Assembly: GCF_001458395.1 (NCBI RefSeq)
Contig: NZ_CYSR01000033.1
Coordinates: forward strand, 244-34,874
Reading direction: 5' to 3'
DNA: 34,631 nucleotides
Source: Leisingera aquaemixtae
GTDB taxonomy: Bacteria; Pseudomonadota; Alphaproteobacteria; Rhodobacterales; Rhodobacteraceae
Position numbers and translations under genes: made by a program. Shown here in pieces: positions 1 through 8,556 of this stretch (the stretch's first letter is position 1; the number at the start of each line of letters is the position of its first letter). The notes below the pieces were generated by a model that saw only the letters and a program-made list of their open reading frames with translations, was not told the origin of the DNA and did not search any database.

Positions 1-73
1 CCCTGACCCTCTTTCCGCCCCACCCCCGCCCCGCAAACCACCCCGAACACCCCGGAAAAGGCGCCCGCCCCAC

Positions 74-104
74 TTACCCACAGACTCGGCACCCCTTATC
101 CACA
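74..104 (+). promoter_or_regulatory. Pair of DnaA-box-like sites
   Basis: TTACCCACA (74-82) and TTATCCACA (96-104) lie in the same orientation 22 bp apart, about two helical turns. The second matches the classical DnaA box consensus exactly and the first differs at one base. Both are followed by the same short context (GACTC). They sit in a gene-free, strikingly C-rich and G-poor stretch (about 1-200). Two boxes could belong to a replication origin, a DnaA-regulated promoter lying left of the window, or be chance. No AT-rich unwinding region is visible inside the window. Confidence 0.4.
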
Positions 105-204
105 GACTCACCACCCCGGAATCGCAACAAACACCCCCCAAACCCCCTCCGCCCGCCCGGAATCGCCAGGCCAAACCGGCCAAAGGACAAACAGGGCGCA
201 GCCG

Positions 205-233
205 AAAACAAAAAGGGCAGCCAAATGGCTGCC
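205..233 (-). terminator. Rho-independent terminator of the demethylase/ProC-like operon
   Basis: A perfect 7-bp stem (GGCAGCC/GGCTGCC) with loop AAAT spans 216-233. Read on the minus strand it is followed by a T-rich tract (TTTTTGTTTT, complement of 205-214). It lies 9 bp beyond the stop codon of the ProC-like gene, the expected place for an intrinsic terminator. Confidence 0.8.
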
Positions 234-241
234 TGATCACG

Positions 242-976
242 TCACGGCTTGCCGCCCTCAAGCATGTCCAACCCCGCAACGAGATCCCGCCCCATGCCCG
301 CATCCTCCATATGGAGGCGCAGGCGCTGGTTGTAGCCGCCCGGCGTATTCAACGCCTCAATCAGGTCTGTACAGGCAGTCTGTTGCAGGCTGCTTGTGAT
401 CAGCATGCGCAAAAAGGCTTCACCTTGCTGCCGGTCTTCGACCCGGCCTCCCAGCCAACCGGCAGCGTCATTCACCATGCGCGCAACCGGCGACAACACA
501 GCCTGGGCACACAGGTAGGCATTCAGCTCCGCCTCGTCCTTCAAGGCAAATACCGTGTTCGAAGGGCCAAAGATGCGCGCGACCAGGCCAGTGTCTCCCA
601 GCGCCATGATAGGAGAGCCGCCCTGTGCAATCCCCGGAAAGGGCATCATCACAGCCGCCGCGCGCGCCGGTGCCGCCAGTTCTGCGACCCGGGCCAAACC
701 GGCACCGGCCATGAAGGAGATCACCTGCTGATCTTCGCGGAATACCAGCCCGGACAGGATGCCTTCAGCCGCCTCTGCCATCAGGCCCAGGAACACGACG
801 TCGCTGGCATCGGCCACCGCCTGGTTAGCGGCAGCGGTGACGTCGCCGAATTCCGCAGTCAATGCTGCTGACCGGGTCCGGCTGCGCTCTGACACAGTGA
901 TCCGGTGCCCCTTGCCGGCAAGCCCCCGCACCACTGCAGAGGCGATAACGCCGCACCCCAGAAACCCCAGGCGCAT
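242..976 (-). CDS. Pyrroline-5-carboxylate reductase-like NAD(P)-binding protein
   Basis: The 244-residue protein starts with a Rossmann fold: strand, then the GCG nucleotide-binding turn at residues 7-9, and the ASDVVFLGL strand typical of ProC/F420-binding oxidoreductases. A C-terminal helical segment contains LNTPGGYNQ, which resembles the ProC dimerisation motif around TSPGG. It is shorter and more divergent than housekeeping ProC (about 270 aa), so a proline biosynthesis role is not assumed. One base separates it from the upstream flavin oxidoreductase gene, so the two are surely co-transcribed and end at one terminator. Coupling to a probable N-methyl-amine demethylase suggests reduction or oxidation of a cyclic imine or pyrroline intermediate, for example in proline-betaine or N-methylproline catabolism. 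That function is inferred from context. Other NAD(P)-dependent imine or beta-hydroxyacid reductases remain possible. Confidence 0.75.
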   Translation of the reverse strand: MRLGFLGCGVIASAVVRGLAGKGHRITVSERSRTRSAALTAEFGDVTAAANQAVADASDVVFLGLMAEAAEGILSGLVFREDQQVISFMAGAGLARVAELAAPARAAAVMMPFPGIAQGGSPIMALGDTGLVARIFGPSNTVFALKDEAELNAYLCAQAVLSPVARMVNDAAGWLGGRVEDRQQGEAFLRMLITSSLQQTACTDLIEALNTPGGYNQRLRLHMEDAGMGRDLVAGLDMLEGGKP

Positions 977-977
977 G

Positions 978-3023
978 TCAGATGTCCTTCATAAGCCGCA
1001 GCGCGTCATAGATCGCCGCATGGGTATTACGCGCGGAGACCGCATCACCGATCCGGAACAGCTGGAACCGGCCCGCCGGGTTGGACGTAACCGCCTGCGG
1101 GCGGCCCGCAATCAGGGCATCGTGGTCGACCTCGCCGCGGTTGGATGCCTGCTCCTTCAGCGCAAAGTACAGGCCGTCCAGCGGCAGCGTGCCATAATTG
1201 ACCACCACCTGATCATACTCCACGCAATAAGTGTGGCCGCTGTAGTCGGTGCCGATGGCGGCGGTCAGCCGGTTGCCGCTGCGGCTGATGTCCAGCAGGC
1301 GGCGGGCAACAGTGAACCTCACGTCCTTGTCCTGCAGCGCCCGCATATAGGGCACGAGGTTCATGCCCATGATGTCCGGCGCAAAAGTCCGGTCAGGTGT
1401 CATGACCTCCACCCGGGCTCCTGCCCCAGCCGCGGTTTCTGCCGCCATCAGCCCCGGATGATCGCCGCTTTCATCATAGACCAGAACATGCCCGGCAGGT
1501 TTCACATCGCCCGAAATTACGTCCCAGCTGGACACCGCATGCGGCAGGTCCGACCGGGTCTCATGCAGCATCATGTTTGGCATCCCGCCAGTCGCCACGA
1601 TCACCACATCCGGGTTCAGGGCCATAACATCCTCCGCCTCGGCCCAGGTATTGAAGCGAAACGCCACATCCCGGGCCGCGCATTGCGCCATGCGCCAGTC
1701 AATAATGCCGATCATTTCAGCCCGGCGCGGGTTCTGTGCCGTCAGGCGGACCTGACCGCCCGGCTCAGCGGCTGCCTCAAGGACTGTCACATCATGGCCC
1801 CGTTCTGCGGCCACGCGCGCCGCCTCCAGCCCGCCAGGGCCGGCCCCGATGATCACCACCTTCTTAAGCGTCTCTGCCGCGGGGATTTCGTGGGGCATTG
1901 TGAGTTCGCGCCCGGTGGCGGCGTTGTGGATGCAAAGGGCCTCCCCTGCCTGGTAGATCCGGTCCAGACAGTAGGTGGCGCCGACGCAGGGGCGGATGTC
2001 GTCTTCGCGCCCCTCGATGATTTTCCTGACAACATGCGGATCCGCCATATGGGCGCGGGTCATGCCGACCATGTCCAGCAATCCGCTGGCCACCGCATGG
2101 CGGGCGGTCGCCACATCCGGGATGCGGGCAGCGTGGAATGTCGGCATGCCGGTGGCCTTCTTCACCTCACCTGCGAAATCCAGATGCGGTGCCGATTTCA
2201 TGCCCTGCACCGGGATCACGTCGGTCATCGCGGGATCGGTGTGTATGCGGCCGCGGATCACATTGAGGAAATCCACCATGCCGCTGTCCGTCAGACGCCT
2301 GGAGATTTCGATCCCCTCTTCAGGAGTGATCCCGCCTGCCTGCGCCTCATCCGCAGTGTACCGCAAGCCGACGATGAAATCCTCCCCAACCCTGTCCCGG
2401 ACCGCGCGCAGCACGTCGAGCGGCATGCGCATCCGGCTGTCCAGAGACTGGCCGCCATAAGGCCCGTCGAGATCATTGGTCAGCGGCGACCAGAACTGAT
2501 CCAGCAGGTGACCATAGACCTGCAGCTCTATACCATCCATGCCCCCCTCTTTCATCCGCTCCGCCGTGTCGGCGAAGTCGGAGATGATGCGGGCAATGTC
2601 CCAATCTTCCGCCAGCTTGGGAAAGGACCGGTGCGCCGGCTCCCGGTGCCGGGAGGAGCTGACGGACGGCAGCCAGTCCCCCTTGTTCCAGCCGGTGCGC
2701 CGGCCCAGGTGGGTCAGCTGGATCATCACCGCTGCGCCATGTTCATGCACCTGATCCGTCAGGTTGCGGATCCAGGGGACCACTTCGTCCTTGTACGCCA
2801 GAATGTTGTTGAACACTGGCGGACTGTCACGGCTGACCGCAGCGGATCCTGCGGTCATGGTCAGCGCCACCCCCGCCTTGGCGCGCTCGGCATGGTAGGC
2901 TGCATAGCGCGCCTTGGGCATCCCGTCTTCGGGATAGGCCGGCTCATGGCTGGTGGTCATGATCCGGTTGCGCAGCGTCAGATGCTTGAGCTGGTACGGC
3001 TGCAGCAGCGGGTCCTTGGACAT
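978..3023 (-). CDS. FMN/FAD/[4Fe-4S] NADH:flavin oxidoreductase, N-methyl-amine demethylase type (DgcA/Stc-like)
   Basis: This 681-residue protein has the trimethylamine dehydrogenase/2,4-dienoyl-CoA reductase architecture. An old-yellow-enzyme TIM barrel spans about residues 5-340, an iron-sulphur segment has Cys at 346, 352 and 364, and a C-terminal FAD/NAD(P)-binding region begins with GAGPGG at about 393. The segment CVGATYC has Ala where trimethylamine dehydrogenase has a second cysteine; I recall the CVGAxYC form from the dimethylglycine/N-methylproline demethylase branch. The start at 3023 is preferred over an upstream in-frame ATG at 3083 because AGGAG lies just before it and the upstream start would fall inside the operator. 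Its likely role is oxidative N-demethylation of a methylated amine or betaine derivative in the cytoplasm. It is the first gene of a two-gene operon, divergent from a TetR regulator. The exact substrate cannot be read from sequence. Confidence 0.8.
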   Translation of the reverse strand: MSKDPLLQPYQLKHLTLRNRIMTTSHEPAYPEDGMPKARYAAYHAERAKAGVALTMTAGSAAVSRDSPPVFNNILAYKDEVVPWIRNLTDQVHEHGAAVMIQLTHLGRRTGWNKGDWLPSVSSSRHREPAHRSFPKLAEDWDIARIISDFADTAERMKEGGMDGIELQVYGHLLDQFWSPLTNDLDGPYGGQSLDSRMRMPLDVLRAVRDRVGEDFIVGLRYTADEAQAGGITPEEGIEISRRLTDSGMVDFLNVIRGRIHTDPAMTDVIPVQGMKSAPHLDFAGEVKKATGMPTFHAARIPDVATARHAVASGLLDMVGMTRAHMADPHVVRKIIEGREDDIRPCVGATYCLDRIYQAGEALCIHNAATGRELTMPHEIPAAETLKKVVIIGAGPGGLEAARVAAERGHDVTVLEAAAEPGGQVRLTAQNPRRAEMIGIIDWRMAQCAARDVAFRFNTWAEAEDVMALNPDVVIVATGGMPNMMLHETRSDLPHAVSSWDVISGDVKPAGHVLVYDESGDHPGLMAAETAAGAGARVEVMTPDRTFAPDIMGMNLVPYMRALQDKDVRFTVARRLLDISRSGNRLTAAIGTDYSGHTYCVEYDQVVVNYGTLPLDGLYFALKEQASNRGEVDHDALIAGRPQAVTSNPAGRFQLFRIGDAVSARNTHAAIYDALRLMKDI

Positions 3024-3061
3024 TGCCTGCCTCTCCTGGAACGGTAACGTGGCTGGGTACC

Positions 3062-3090
3062 ATCCGACACCAGCCTGACACATGTGTCAA
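3062..3090 (-). promoter_or_regulatory. Promoter of the demethylase operon with overlapping TetR-type operator
   Basis: A perfect 14-bp palindrome TGACACATGTGTCA occupies 3076-3089 in the short divergent region between the demethylase gene and the TetR gene. On the minus strand a consensus TTGACA -35 hexamer (complement of 3085-3090) overlaps its edge. A weak -10 (TCGGAT, complement of 3062-3067) follows after 17 bp. A repressor on the palindrome would cover the -35 and spacer, the classic arrangement for TetR-family repression. The palindrome is seen directly; binding by the neighbouring TetR protein is inferred. Confidence 0.6.
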
Positions 3091-3153
3091 TTAAACATTC
3101 ACACCTGTCTGGAAAAGTTGCCCCCGTCCGGTGCGGCTGCTAAGGCTTGGGGC

Positions 3154-3768
3154 ATGACCACACAGGACATCTCCCGCCCGCGACTAAGCGAAGAAGACTG
3201 GCTGTCCGCCGCCCATGACGTGCTGACCGAAAGCGGTGTGGAGGCGGTGAAGGTGATGCCGCTGGCCAAGCGGCTGGGGGTGTCGCGCACCAGCTTCTAC
3301 TGGCACTTCAAAGACCGTGAGGCCCTGCTGGAAGCGATGATCCGCCGCTGGGAGGAGAAGAACACCGGCAATCTGGTTGCCCGGACCAAAGCCTATGCCG
3401 AGAGCATTGCCGAGGCGCTTTTCAACCTGTTCGACTGCTGGCTTGACCCAAAGCTGTTTGATGCCCGCCTGGATCTGGCGATCCGCAACTGGGGGCGCAA
3501 TGACAGCCGACTGCAGGAACGGCTGGACCTGGCCGATGCCCGACGCGAGAAAGCCATGACAGAAATGTTCGTGCGCTTTGGGTATCCTGAGGCGGATGCA
3601 CTGATCCGGGCCCGGGCCATGATCTACACTCAGATCGGCTATATCTCGATGCAGGTGCACGAGAGCACGGAATACCGGATTTCACTGATGCCCGGCTGGA
3701 TAGAAGTCTTCACCGGCACCCGCCCCGCCCAGCGGGATCTCGACCGGTTCCTGGCCCGGCACCGTTGA
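3154..3768 (+). CDS. TetR/AcrR family transcriptional regulator
   Basis: The protein has 204 residues. An N-terminal TetR helix-turn-helix spans about residues 15-60, with the recognition helix in VSRTSFYWHFKDREALL (43-59), a highly typical TetR motif. The remaining all-helical domain would bind ligand and dimerise. The ATG at 3154 is chosen over an in-frame ATG at 3082 because the protein homology begins here and the earlier start lies in the operator palindrome. It is divergent from the demethylase operon and most likely represses it until the methylated substrate or an intermediate is present. The next gene downstream (formate dehydrogenase alpha) converges on it. Confidence 0.88.
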   Translation: MTTQDISRPRLSEEDWLSAAHDVLTESGVEAVKVMPLAKRLGVSRTSFYWHFKDREALLEAMIRRWEEKNTGNLVARTKAYAESIAEALFNLFDCWLDPKLFDARLDLAIRNWGRNDSRLQERLDLADARREKAMTEMFVRFGYPEADALIRARAMIYTQIGYISMQVHESTEYRISLMPGWIEVFTGTRPAQRDLDRFLARHR

Positions 3769-3863
3769 CCCCTGCCTGACTTTAGGCACCCAGCACCGCC
3801 CCTGACAGAAACACTCCCGCCAGCCGGCAGGCGTCGTAGATGCCCGCTCGCCGGTTGGGCCGT

Positions 3864-3989
3864 GCGCCGCGCGTGCAAGGCGCGGCGCGGGCCGTTTCGG
3901 GCAAAGCCCGAAGCGGAACAGTGTTACGGCATTCGCGGTCAGGCAACCCGTTCTGAAGTGCGTTGCCGCGCCGGGCGCCAGCCCGGCGC
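3864..3989. repeat. Cluster of three perfect stem-loops between convergent genes
   Basis: Three perfect inverted repeats follow each other in the 290-bp gap between the TetR gene and the formate dehydrogenase gene. They are a 9-bp stem at 3864-3872/3880-3888 with a 7-nt loop, a 7-bp stem at 3896-3902/3906-3912 with loop AAA, and a 9-bp stem at 3968-3976/3981-3989 with a 4-nt loop. None has a convincing T tract, so they are not simple terminators. They may be an extragenic palindromic repeat or RNA-stabilising 3' structures. The fourth hairpin in the gap is listed separately as a terminator. Confidence 0.55.
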
Positions 3990-3996
3990 CACCAGA

Positions 3997-4030
3997 GAAA
4001 ACGGGCGCGGAACCCTTGGTTCCGCGCCCG
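3997..4030 (-). terminator. Terminator of the formate dehydrogenase operon
   Basis: A very strong 13-bp perfect stem with a CTT loop occupies 4002-4030 (arms CGGGCGCGGAACC and GGTTCCGCGCCCG). On the minus strand it is followed by TTTTCTCT. It lies 28 bp after the stop codon of the alpha-subunit gene, as expected for an intrinsic terminator. Confidence 0.75.
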
Positions 4031-4058
4031 CCCTGTTTCCTCAAACGGTTGTGCCAAT

Positions 4059-6833
4059 TTACTCGGCCGCGATCTGCCCTTCGATCTTCTCGACTCGCAC
4101 CGCCGAGAACTTGAACTCGGGGATCTTGCCATAGGGGTCCAGCGCGGGGTTGGTCAGGATGTTGGCCGCCGCCTCGACATAGGCAAAGGGCACAAACACC
4201 ATGTCCTCGGCAATCGCCCGGTCGGCCCGCGCCATGATCTCGATCGAGCCGCGGCGGGTCGACAGACGGATCATCTCGCCCGGCTCGATGCCCATCAGCT
4301 TGAGCGTGCGCGGGTTGAGCGAGCAGTTCGCTTCCGGCTCCACCGCGTCCAGAACTTTGGAGCGCCGGGTCATCGACCCGGTGTGCCAATGCTCCAGCTG
4401 GCGGCCGGTGGTCATGATCATCGGGAATTCCTCATCCGGCGCCTCATCCGGCGGAATGACCGATGCCGGGGTAAAGCGGGCGCGGCCGTCCGGGCGCGGG
4501 AAGCCGTCACCGAACACAATCGCCTGACCGGGGTCGGTCTCGTGCAGCGACGGGTAGGTGATGGTTTCGGTTTCCAGACGTTCCCAAGTGATGTTGTCCA
4601 AGGACTTCATGTTCAGCTTCATCTCGGCAAAGACTTCGCTGACATCCTTGTAGTCCCAGGGCAGGCCGATGCGCTGCGCCAGCTCTACGGTGACCTGCCA
4701 GTCCTCCCGCGCCTCACCCGGCGGCGGAACCGCAGGTCGCACACGCTGCACCTGGCGGTTGGTGTTCGACACGGTGCCGTTCTTCTCATAGAGCGCCGAG
4801 GCCGGCAGGATGATGTCGGCATAGTTGGCCGTCTCGGTCAGGAAGATATCCTGAACGATCATCAGCTCCAGCTTGGCAAAGGCGTCGCGCGCGTGGTCGG
4901 CATCCGGATCGGACATCGCCGGGTTTTCGCCCTGGATGTACATGCCCTTGATGTTGCCGGCATAAGCCTCGTCCACGATCTCGGTCACGGTCAGGCCCTT
5001 CTCGTTCGAGAAATCGCCGCCGCCCCAGACATCGGTGAAGCTCTTACGGACGTCGTCCGAGGTCACGGTCTGATAATCGGGCAGGAACATCGGGATGAGG
5101 CCCGCATCAGAGGCCCCCTGCACGTTATTCTGGCCGCGCAGCGGATGGAGGCCCGCGCCCGGTTTGCCCACGTTGCCGGTCATCAGCGCCAGCGAGATCA
5201 GGCAGCGCGAATTGTCGGTGCCGTGGATGTGCTGGGACACGCCCATGCCCCAAAAGATCAGGCCCGCCTTGCCGCCCGCAAAGATGCGCGCGACACTGCG
5301 CAGCTGCTCAGGGCTGACGCCGCAGATTTCCGACATCTTCTCCGGCGTGAATTGCGCCAGATGCTGTTTTTCGGCTTCCCAGTTCTCGGTGTATTTGTCG
5401 ATGTATTCCTGATCGTACAGGCCTTCCTCGACAATCACGCTCATGATCGCGTTCAGCATCGACACATCCGCGCCAGGGCGGAACTGCACCATCTCGGTTG
5501 CAAACCGGCGCAGGCCGACGCCCCGCGGGTCCATCACGATCAGCTTGCCACCGCGCTTGGTGAACTGCTTGAAATAGGTCGCCGCCACCGGGTGGTTCTC
5601 AATCGGGTTGGAGCCGATCACGATTGCTACATCGGCGTTCTCGATCTCGTTGAAGGTTGCGGTCACCGCACCGGAGCCGACGTTTTCGATCAGCGCCGCA
5701 ACGGACGACGCATGGCACAGACGGGTGCAGTGGTCGACATTGTTATGCTTGAACCCCTGTCGAATGAACTTCTGGAAGAGATAGGCCTCTTCGTTGGTGC
5801 ATTTCGCCGAGCCGAAGCCCGCAACCGATTTCGGGTTCTCATCGCGCAAGCGCATCAGGCCCTTGGCGGCCAGATCCATCGCCTCTTCCCAGGATGCTTC
5901 GCGGAAATGGGTCGAGAGATTGCCCGGATCGACGTTCAGGCCTTTTGCAGGCGCGTCGTCACGGCGGATCAGCGGCTTGGTCAGGCGGTGCGGGTGGTGG
6001 ATGTAGTCAAAGCCAAACCGTCCCTTGACGCACAGGCGGCCTTCGTTTGCCGGGCCGTTGATGCCCTCAACGTGCTTGACCTTGCCGTCCTTGACCTTAA
6101 GCGAAACCTTGCAACCAACACCGCAGAACGGGCAGACGCTTTCGGTCTCGGAATCGTAGTCCTTGCTGTCGCCGACCTGGTTTTCGTCCAGAACAGTGGC
6201 GGGCATGAGCGCGCCGGTCGGGCAGGCCTGAACACATTCGCCGCAGGCCACACAGGTGGATTGGCCCATCGGGTCAGCAATATCAAAAGTCGGAAAGGCA
6301 TTGTGGCCGCGGCCGGCCATGCCGATCACGTCGTTCACCTGCACTTCACGGCAGGCCCGCACGCACAGGCCGCAGGAGATGCAGGCGTCCAAATTCACCT
6401 TCATGGCGACATGGCTGTCGTCCAGCAGCGGGATGCGGCCCTCTTCCAGCTTGGGGAAGCGGCTCTCAGTAACGCCGTTCAGCTCTGCCATATCCCACAT
6501 GTGGGAGGATTTGTCGTGCGCCTCTTCCCGCTTGGGCTGGTCAGCCATCAGCAGTTCCATCACCATCTTGCGAGCGTTTTCAGCGCGCGCGTTGTTGGTG
6601 GTGACAACCATGCCCTCGGCGGGTTCGCGAATGCAGGAGGCGGCCAGCGTGCGCTCGCCTTCGATCTCCACCATGCAGGCGCGGCAGTTGCCGTCCGGGC
6701 GGTAGCCCGGCTGCGGCTTGTGGCACAGATGCGGGATCTTCAGCCCGCGGCCGTTGGCGACTTCCCAGATGGTCAGGCCCTTTTCCGCCGTGACCTGTTC
6801 GCCATCGAGTGTGAATGTGACGTTATCGCTCAT
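4059..6833 (-). CDS. fdhF: Formate dehydrogenase, alpha (catalytic, molybdopterin) subunit
   Basis: This 924-residue subunit oxidises formate to CO2 at a bis-molybdopterin guanine dinucleotide Mo or W centre in the cytoplasm. An N-terminal [2Fe-2S] domain has Cys 37, 50, 53 and 67. Two ferredoxin-like CxxCxxCxxxC clusters follow at about 151-161 and 194-204. The bisPGD domain [4Fe-4S] site has Cys 234, 237 and 241 plus Cys 268. The probable metal-ligand Cys 373-His 374 lies in the LCHASS segment, so the enzyme uses cysteine, not selenocysteine. The C-terminal MopB-binding domain is complete. The His-Cys3 cluster motif found in NuoG and many FdsA proteins is absent: residues 68-150 contain no Cys. 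The gene starts 3 bp after the fused beta-subunit gene. No accessory fdsC/fdsD genes follow; the operon ends at a terminator. Confidence 0.93.
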   Translation of the reverse strand: MSDNVTFTLDGEQVTAEKGLTIWEVANGRGLKIPHLCHKPQPGYRPDGNCRACMVEIEGERTLAASCIREPAEGMVVTTNNARAENARKMVMELLMADQPKREEAHDKSSHMWDMAELNGVTESRFPKLEEGRIPLLDDSHVAMKVNLDACISCGLCVRACREVQVNDVIGMAGRGHNAFPTFDIADPMGQSTCVACGECVQACPTGALMPATVLDENQVGDSKDYDSETESVCPFCGVGCKVSLKVKDGKVKHVEGINGPANEGRLCVKGRFGFDYIHHPHRLTKPLIRRDDAPAKGLNVDPGNLSTHFREASWEEAMDLAAKGLMRLRDENPKSVAGFGSAKCTNEEAYLFQKFIRQGFKHNNVDHCTRLCHASSVAALIENVGSGAVTATFNEIENADVAIVIGSNPIENHPVAATYFKQFTKRGGKLIVMDPRGVGLRRFATEMVQFRPGADVSMLNAIMSVIVEEGLYDQEYIDKYTENWEAEKQHLAQFTPEKMSEICGVSPEQLRSVARIFAGGKAGLIFWGMGVSQHIHGTDNSRCLISLALMTGNVGKPGAGLHPLRGQNNVQGASDAGLIPMFLPDYQTVTSDDVRKSFTDVWGGGDFSNEKGLTVTEIVDEAYAGNIKGMYIQGENPAMSDPDADHARDAFAKLELMIVQDIFLTETANYADIILPASALYEKNGTVSNTNRQVQRVRPAVPPPGEAREDWQVTVELAQRIGLPWDYKDVSEVFAEMKLNMKSLDNITWERLETETITYPSLHETDPGQAIVFGDGFPRPDGRARFTPASVIPPDEAPDEEFPMIMTTGRQLEHWHTGSMTRRSKVLDAVEPEANCSLNPRTLKLMGIEPGEMIRLSTRRGSIEIMARADRAIAEDMVFVPFAYVEAAANILTNPALDPYGKIPEFKFSAVRVEKIEGQIAAE

Positions 6834-6836
6834 GGC

Positions 6837-8525
6837 TCAGACCTCATCCGGAAAATGTTTCATGGTCAGGCGGATCGGGTTCGGCGCAGCCTGGCCCAGA
6901 CCGCAGATCGAAGCGTCGACCATCGCGGTGCTCAGCTCTTCCAGCAGGCCCTGATCCCACTTCTTCTCGCTCATCAGCTTGACGGCTTTCTCGCATCCCA
7001 CCCGGCAAGGGGTGCACTGGCCGCAGCTTTCATCCTCGAAAAAGCGAAGCATGTTCAGCGCCGCATCGCGGGCCGAGTCCTGATCGGACAGCACCACCAC
7101 GGCAGCAGAGCCGATAAAGGTGCCATGCGGCTGCAGCGTGTCGAAGTCGAGCGGGATATCATTCATCGATGCAGGCAGCAAGCCCGAGGAGGGGCCGCCC
7201 GGCTGGTAAGCCTTGAAGGCGCGGCCATCCAGCATACCGCCGCAGGCCTCAATAATGTCGGTGATGGTGGAGCCGGCGGGCAGCAGATGCACGCCAGGGT
7301 TCTTCACCCGGCCCGAGACCGAGTAGCTGCGCAAGCCCTTGCGGCCGTTCTTCTCAACCGAATTCAGGCACTCAGGCCCTTCGCGGCAGATCTTGGCGAC
7401 CCAATAGAGGGTTTCCACGTTGTGGACGAGGGTCGGACGCCCGAAGACACCCACCTGTGCCACAAACGGCGGACGGTGGCGCGGCTCGCCGCGCTTGCCC
7501 TCGATCGATTCAATCATGGCGCTTTCTTCACCGCAGATATAGGCCCCTGCCCCGCGGCGCAGGTCAATGTAACCTGCCTCGACAATGCCGGCCTCTTCCA
7601 GCGCCTTGATCTCCCGGCGCAGGATTTCCAGCACCGCCGGATATTCATCGCGCATGTATATAAAGGCTTTCTCGGCCTCGACCGCCCAGGCGGCAATCAG
7701 CATGCCCTCGAGGAAGACATGCGGCGTGCGCTCCAAGTAGTAGCGGTCCTTGAAGGTGCCCGGTTCGCCCTCGTCACCGTTCACGGCGAGGTAGCGCGGA
7801 CCTTCGTTGGCGCGCACAAAACCCCATTTGGTGCCGGACGGGAAGCCAGCGCCGCCCAGACCGCGCAGACCGGCTTCTTTGACCTTCGCCTGAACCGCTT
7901 CCCAGTCGCCATTCGCGCGCAGGCCTTTCAGCGTGGCATAGCCGCCATCCGCCTCATAAGCGGCGAAGGTTTCATACTCCGGGATATGGGCGTGGGTGTC
8001 ATCGGCAGCAATCGCTGCCTCGACCTTTTCCACGGTGGCGTGGTCGATGTGGTTGTGGCCGATTTCCAGAACCGGCGCAGTGTCGCAGCGACCCATGCAG
8101 GGTGCGCGCAGCACGCGGACCTGAGAGGCATCCAGCCCATCTTCCAGCGCCTTCTGCAGCTGCTGTGCCCCCGCCAACTCACAGGACAGCGAGTCACACA
8201 CCCGGATGGTCAGTGCCGGCGGCGGGGCCTCACCCTCCTTCACCACATCGAAATGGGCATAGAAGCTGGCCACCTCGTAGATCTCTGCCTGACCGGTGCG
8301 CATCTCCTCAGCCAGCGCCCGGATGTGCGCGGCGCTCAGATGGCCGTATTTGTCCTGAATCAGATGCAGGAACTCGATCAGCAGGTCACGGTTGCGCGGG
8401 CGGTCCCCCAGCAGGTCCTGAACCTCGCTCAGCGCGATGTCGTCGACCTGGCGGCCTTTGGGCGTCTTGCGCCCCTTGCCGCGGCCGGACTTCCATACGC
8501 CCTTGCTATCATCCAATGGTGCCAT
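6837..8525 (-). CDS. NAD-linked formate dehydrogenase, fused gamma-beta (NuoE-NuoF-like) diaphorase subunit
   Basis: The protein has 562 residues and fuses two units that are separate in the FdsGBA type. The N-terminal thioredoxin-like NuoE/FdsG domain (about 25-160) carries a [2Fe-2S] site at Cys 110, 115, 143 and 147. The C-terminal NuoF/FdsB domain has the glycine-rich GLGGAGFPSG NADH/FMN motif at about 222-231, NGDEGEPGTFKDR for FMN, and a [4Fe-4S] site at Cys 501, 504, 507 and 541. It passes electrons from the alpha subunit to NAD+. The two-subunit organisation matches that known for Methylorubrum-type FDH1. The start at 8525 has a GGAGG ribosome-binding site. It is the first gene of the operon, downstream of a LysR gene on the same strand. 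Confidence 0.92.
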   Translation of the reverse strand: MAPLDDSKGVWKSGRGKGRKTPKGRQVDDIALSEVQDLLGDRPRNRDLLIEFLHLIQDKYGHLSAAHIRALAEEMRTGQAEIYEVASFYAHFDVVKEGEAPPPALTIRVCDSLSCELAGAQQLQKALEDGLDASQVRVLRAPCMGRCDTAPVLEIGHNHIDHATVEKVEAAIAADDTHAHIPEYETFAAYEADGGYATLKGLRANGDWEAVQAKVKEAGLRGLGGAGFPSGTKWGFVRANEGPRYLAVNGDEGEPGTFKDRYYLERTPHVFLEGMLIAAWAVEAEKAFIYMRDEYPAVLEILRREIKALEEAGIVEAGYIDLRRGAGAYICGEESAMIESIEGKRGEPRHRPPFVAQVGVFGRPTLVHNVETLYWVAKICREGPECLNSVEKNGRKGLRSYSVSGRVKNPGVHLLPAGSTITDIIEACGGMLDGRAFKAYQPGGPSSGLLPASMNDIPLDFDTLQPHGTFIGSAAVVVLSDQDSARDAALNMLRFFEDESCGQCTPCRVGCEKAVKLMSEKKWDQGLLEELSTAMVDASICGLGQAAPNPIRLTMKHFPDEV

Positions 8526-8556
8526 GGGGTCCTCCAGTCAGCACGTATTTCATTCC

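Noticed and set aside
759-3047. Open frame of 762 codons on the plus strand
   Set aside because: Antisense shadow of the NADH:flavin oxidoreductase and ProC-like genes, with no domain and biased composition.
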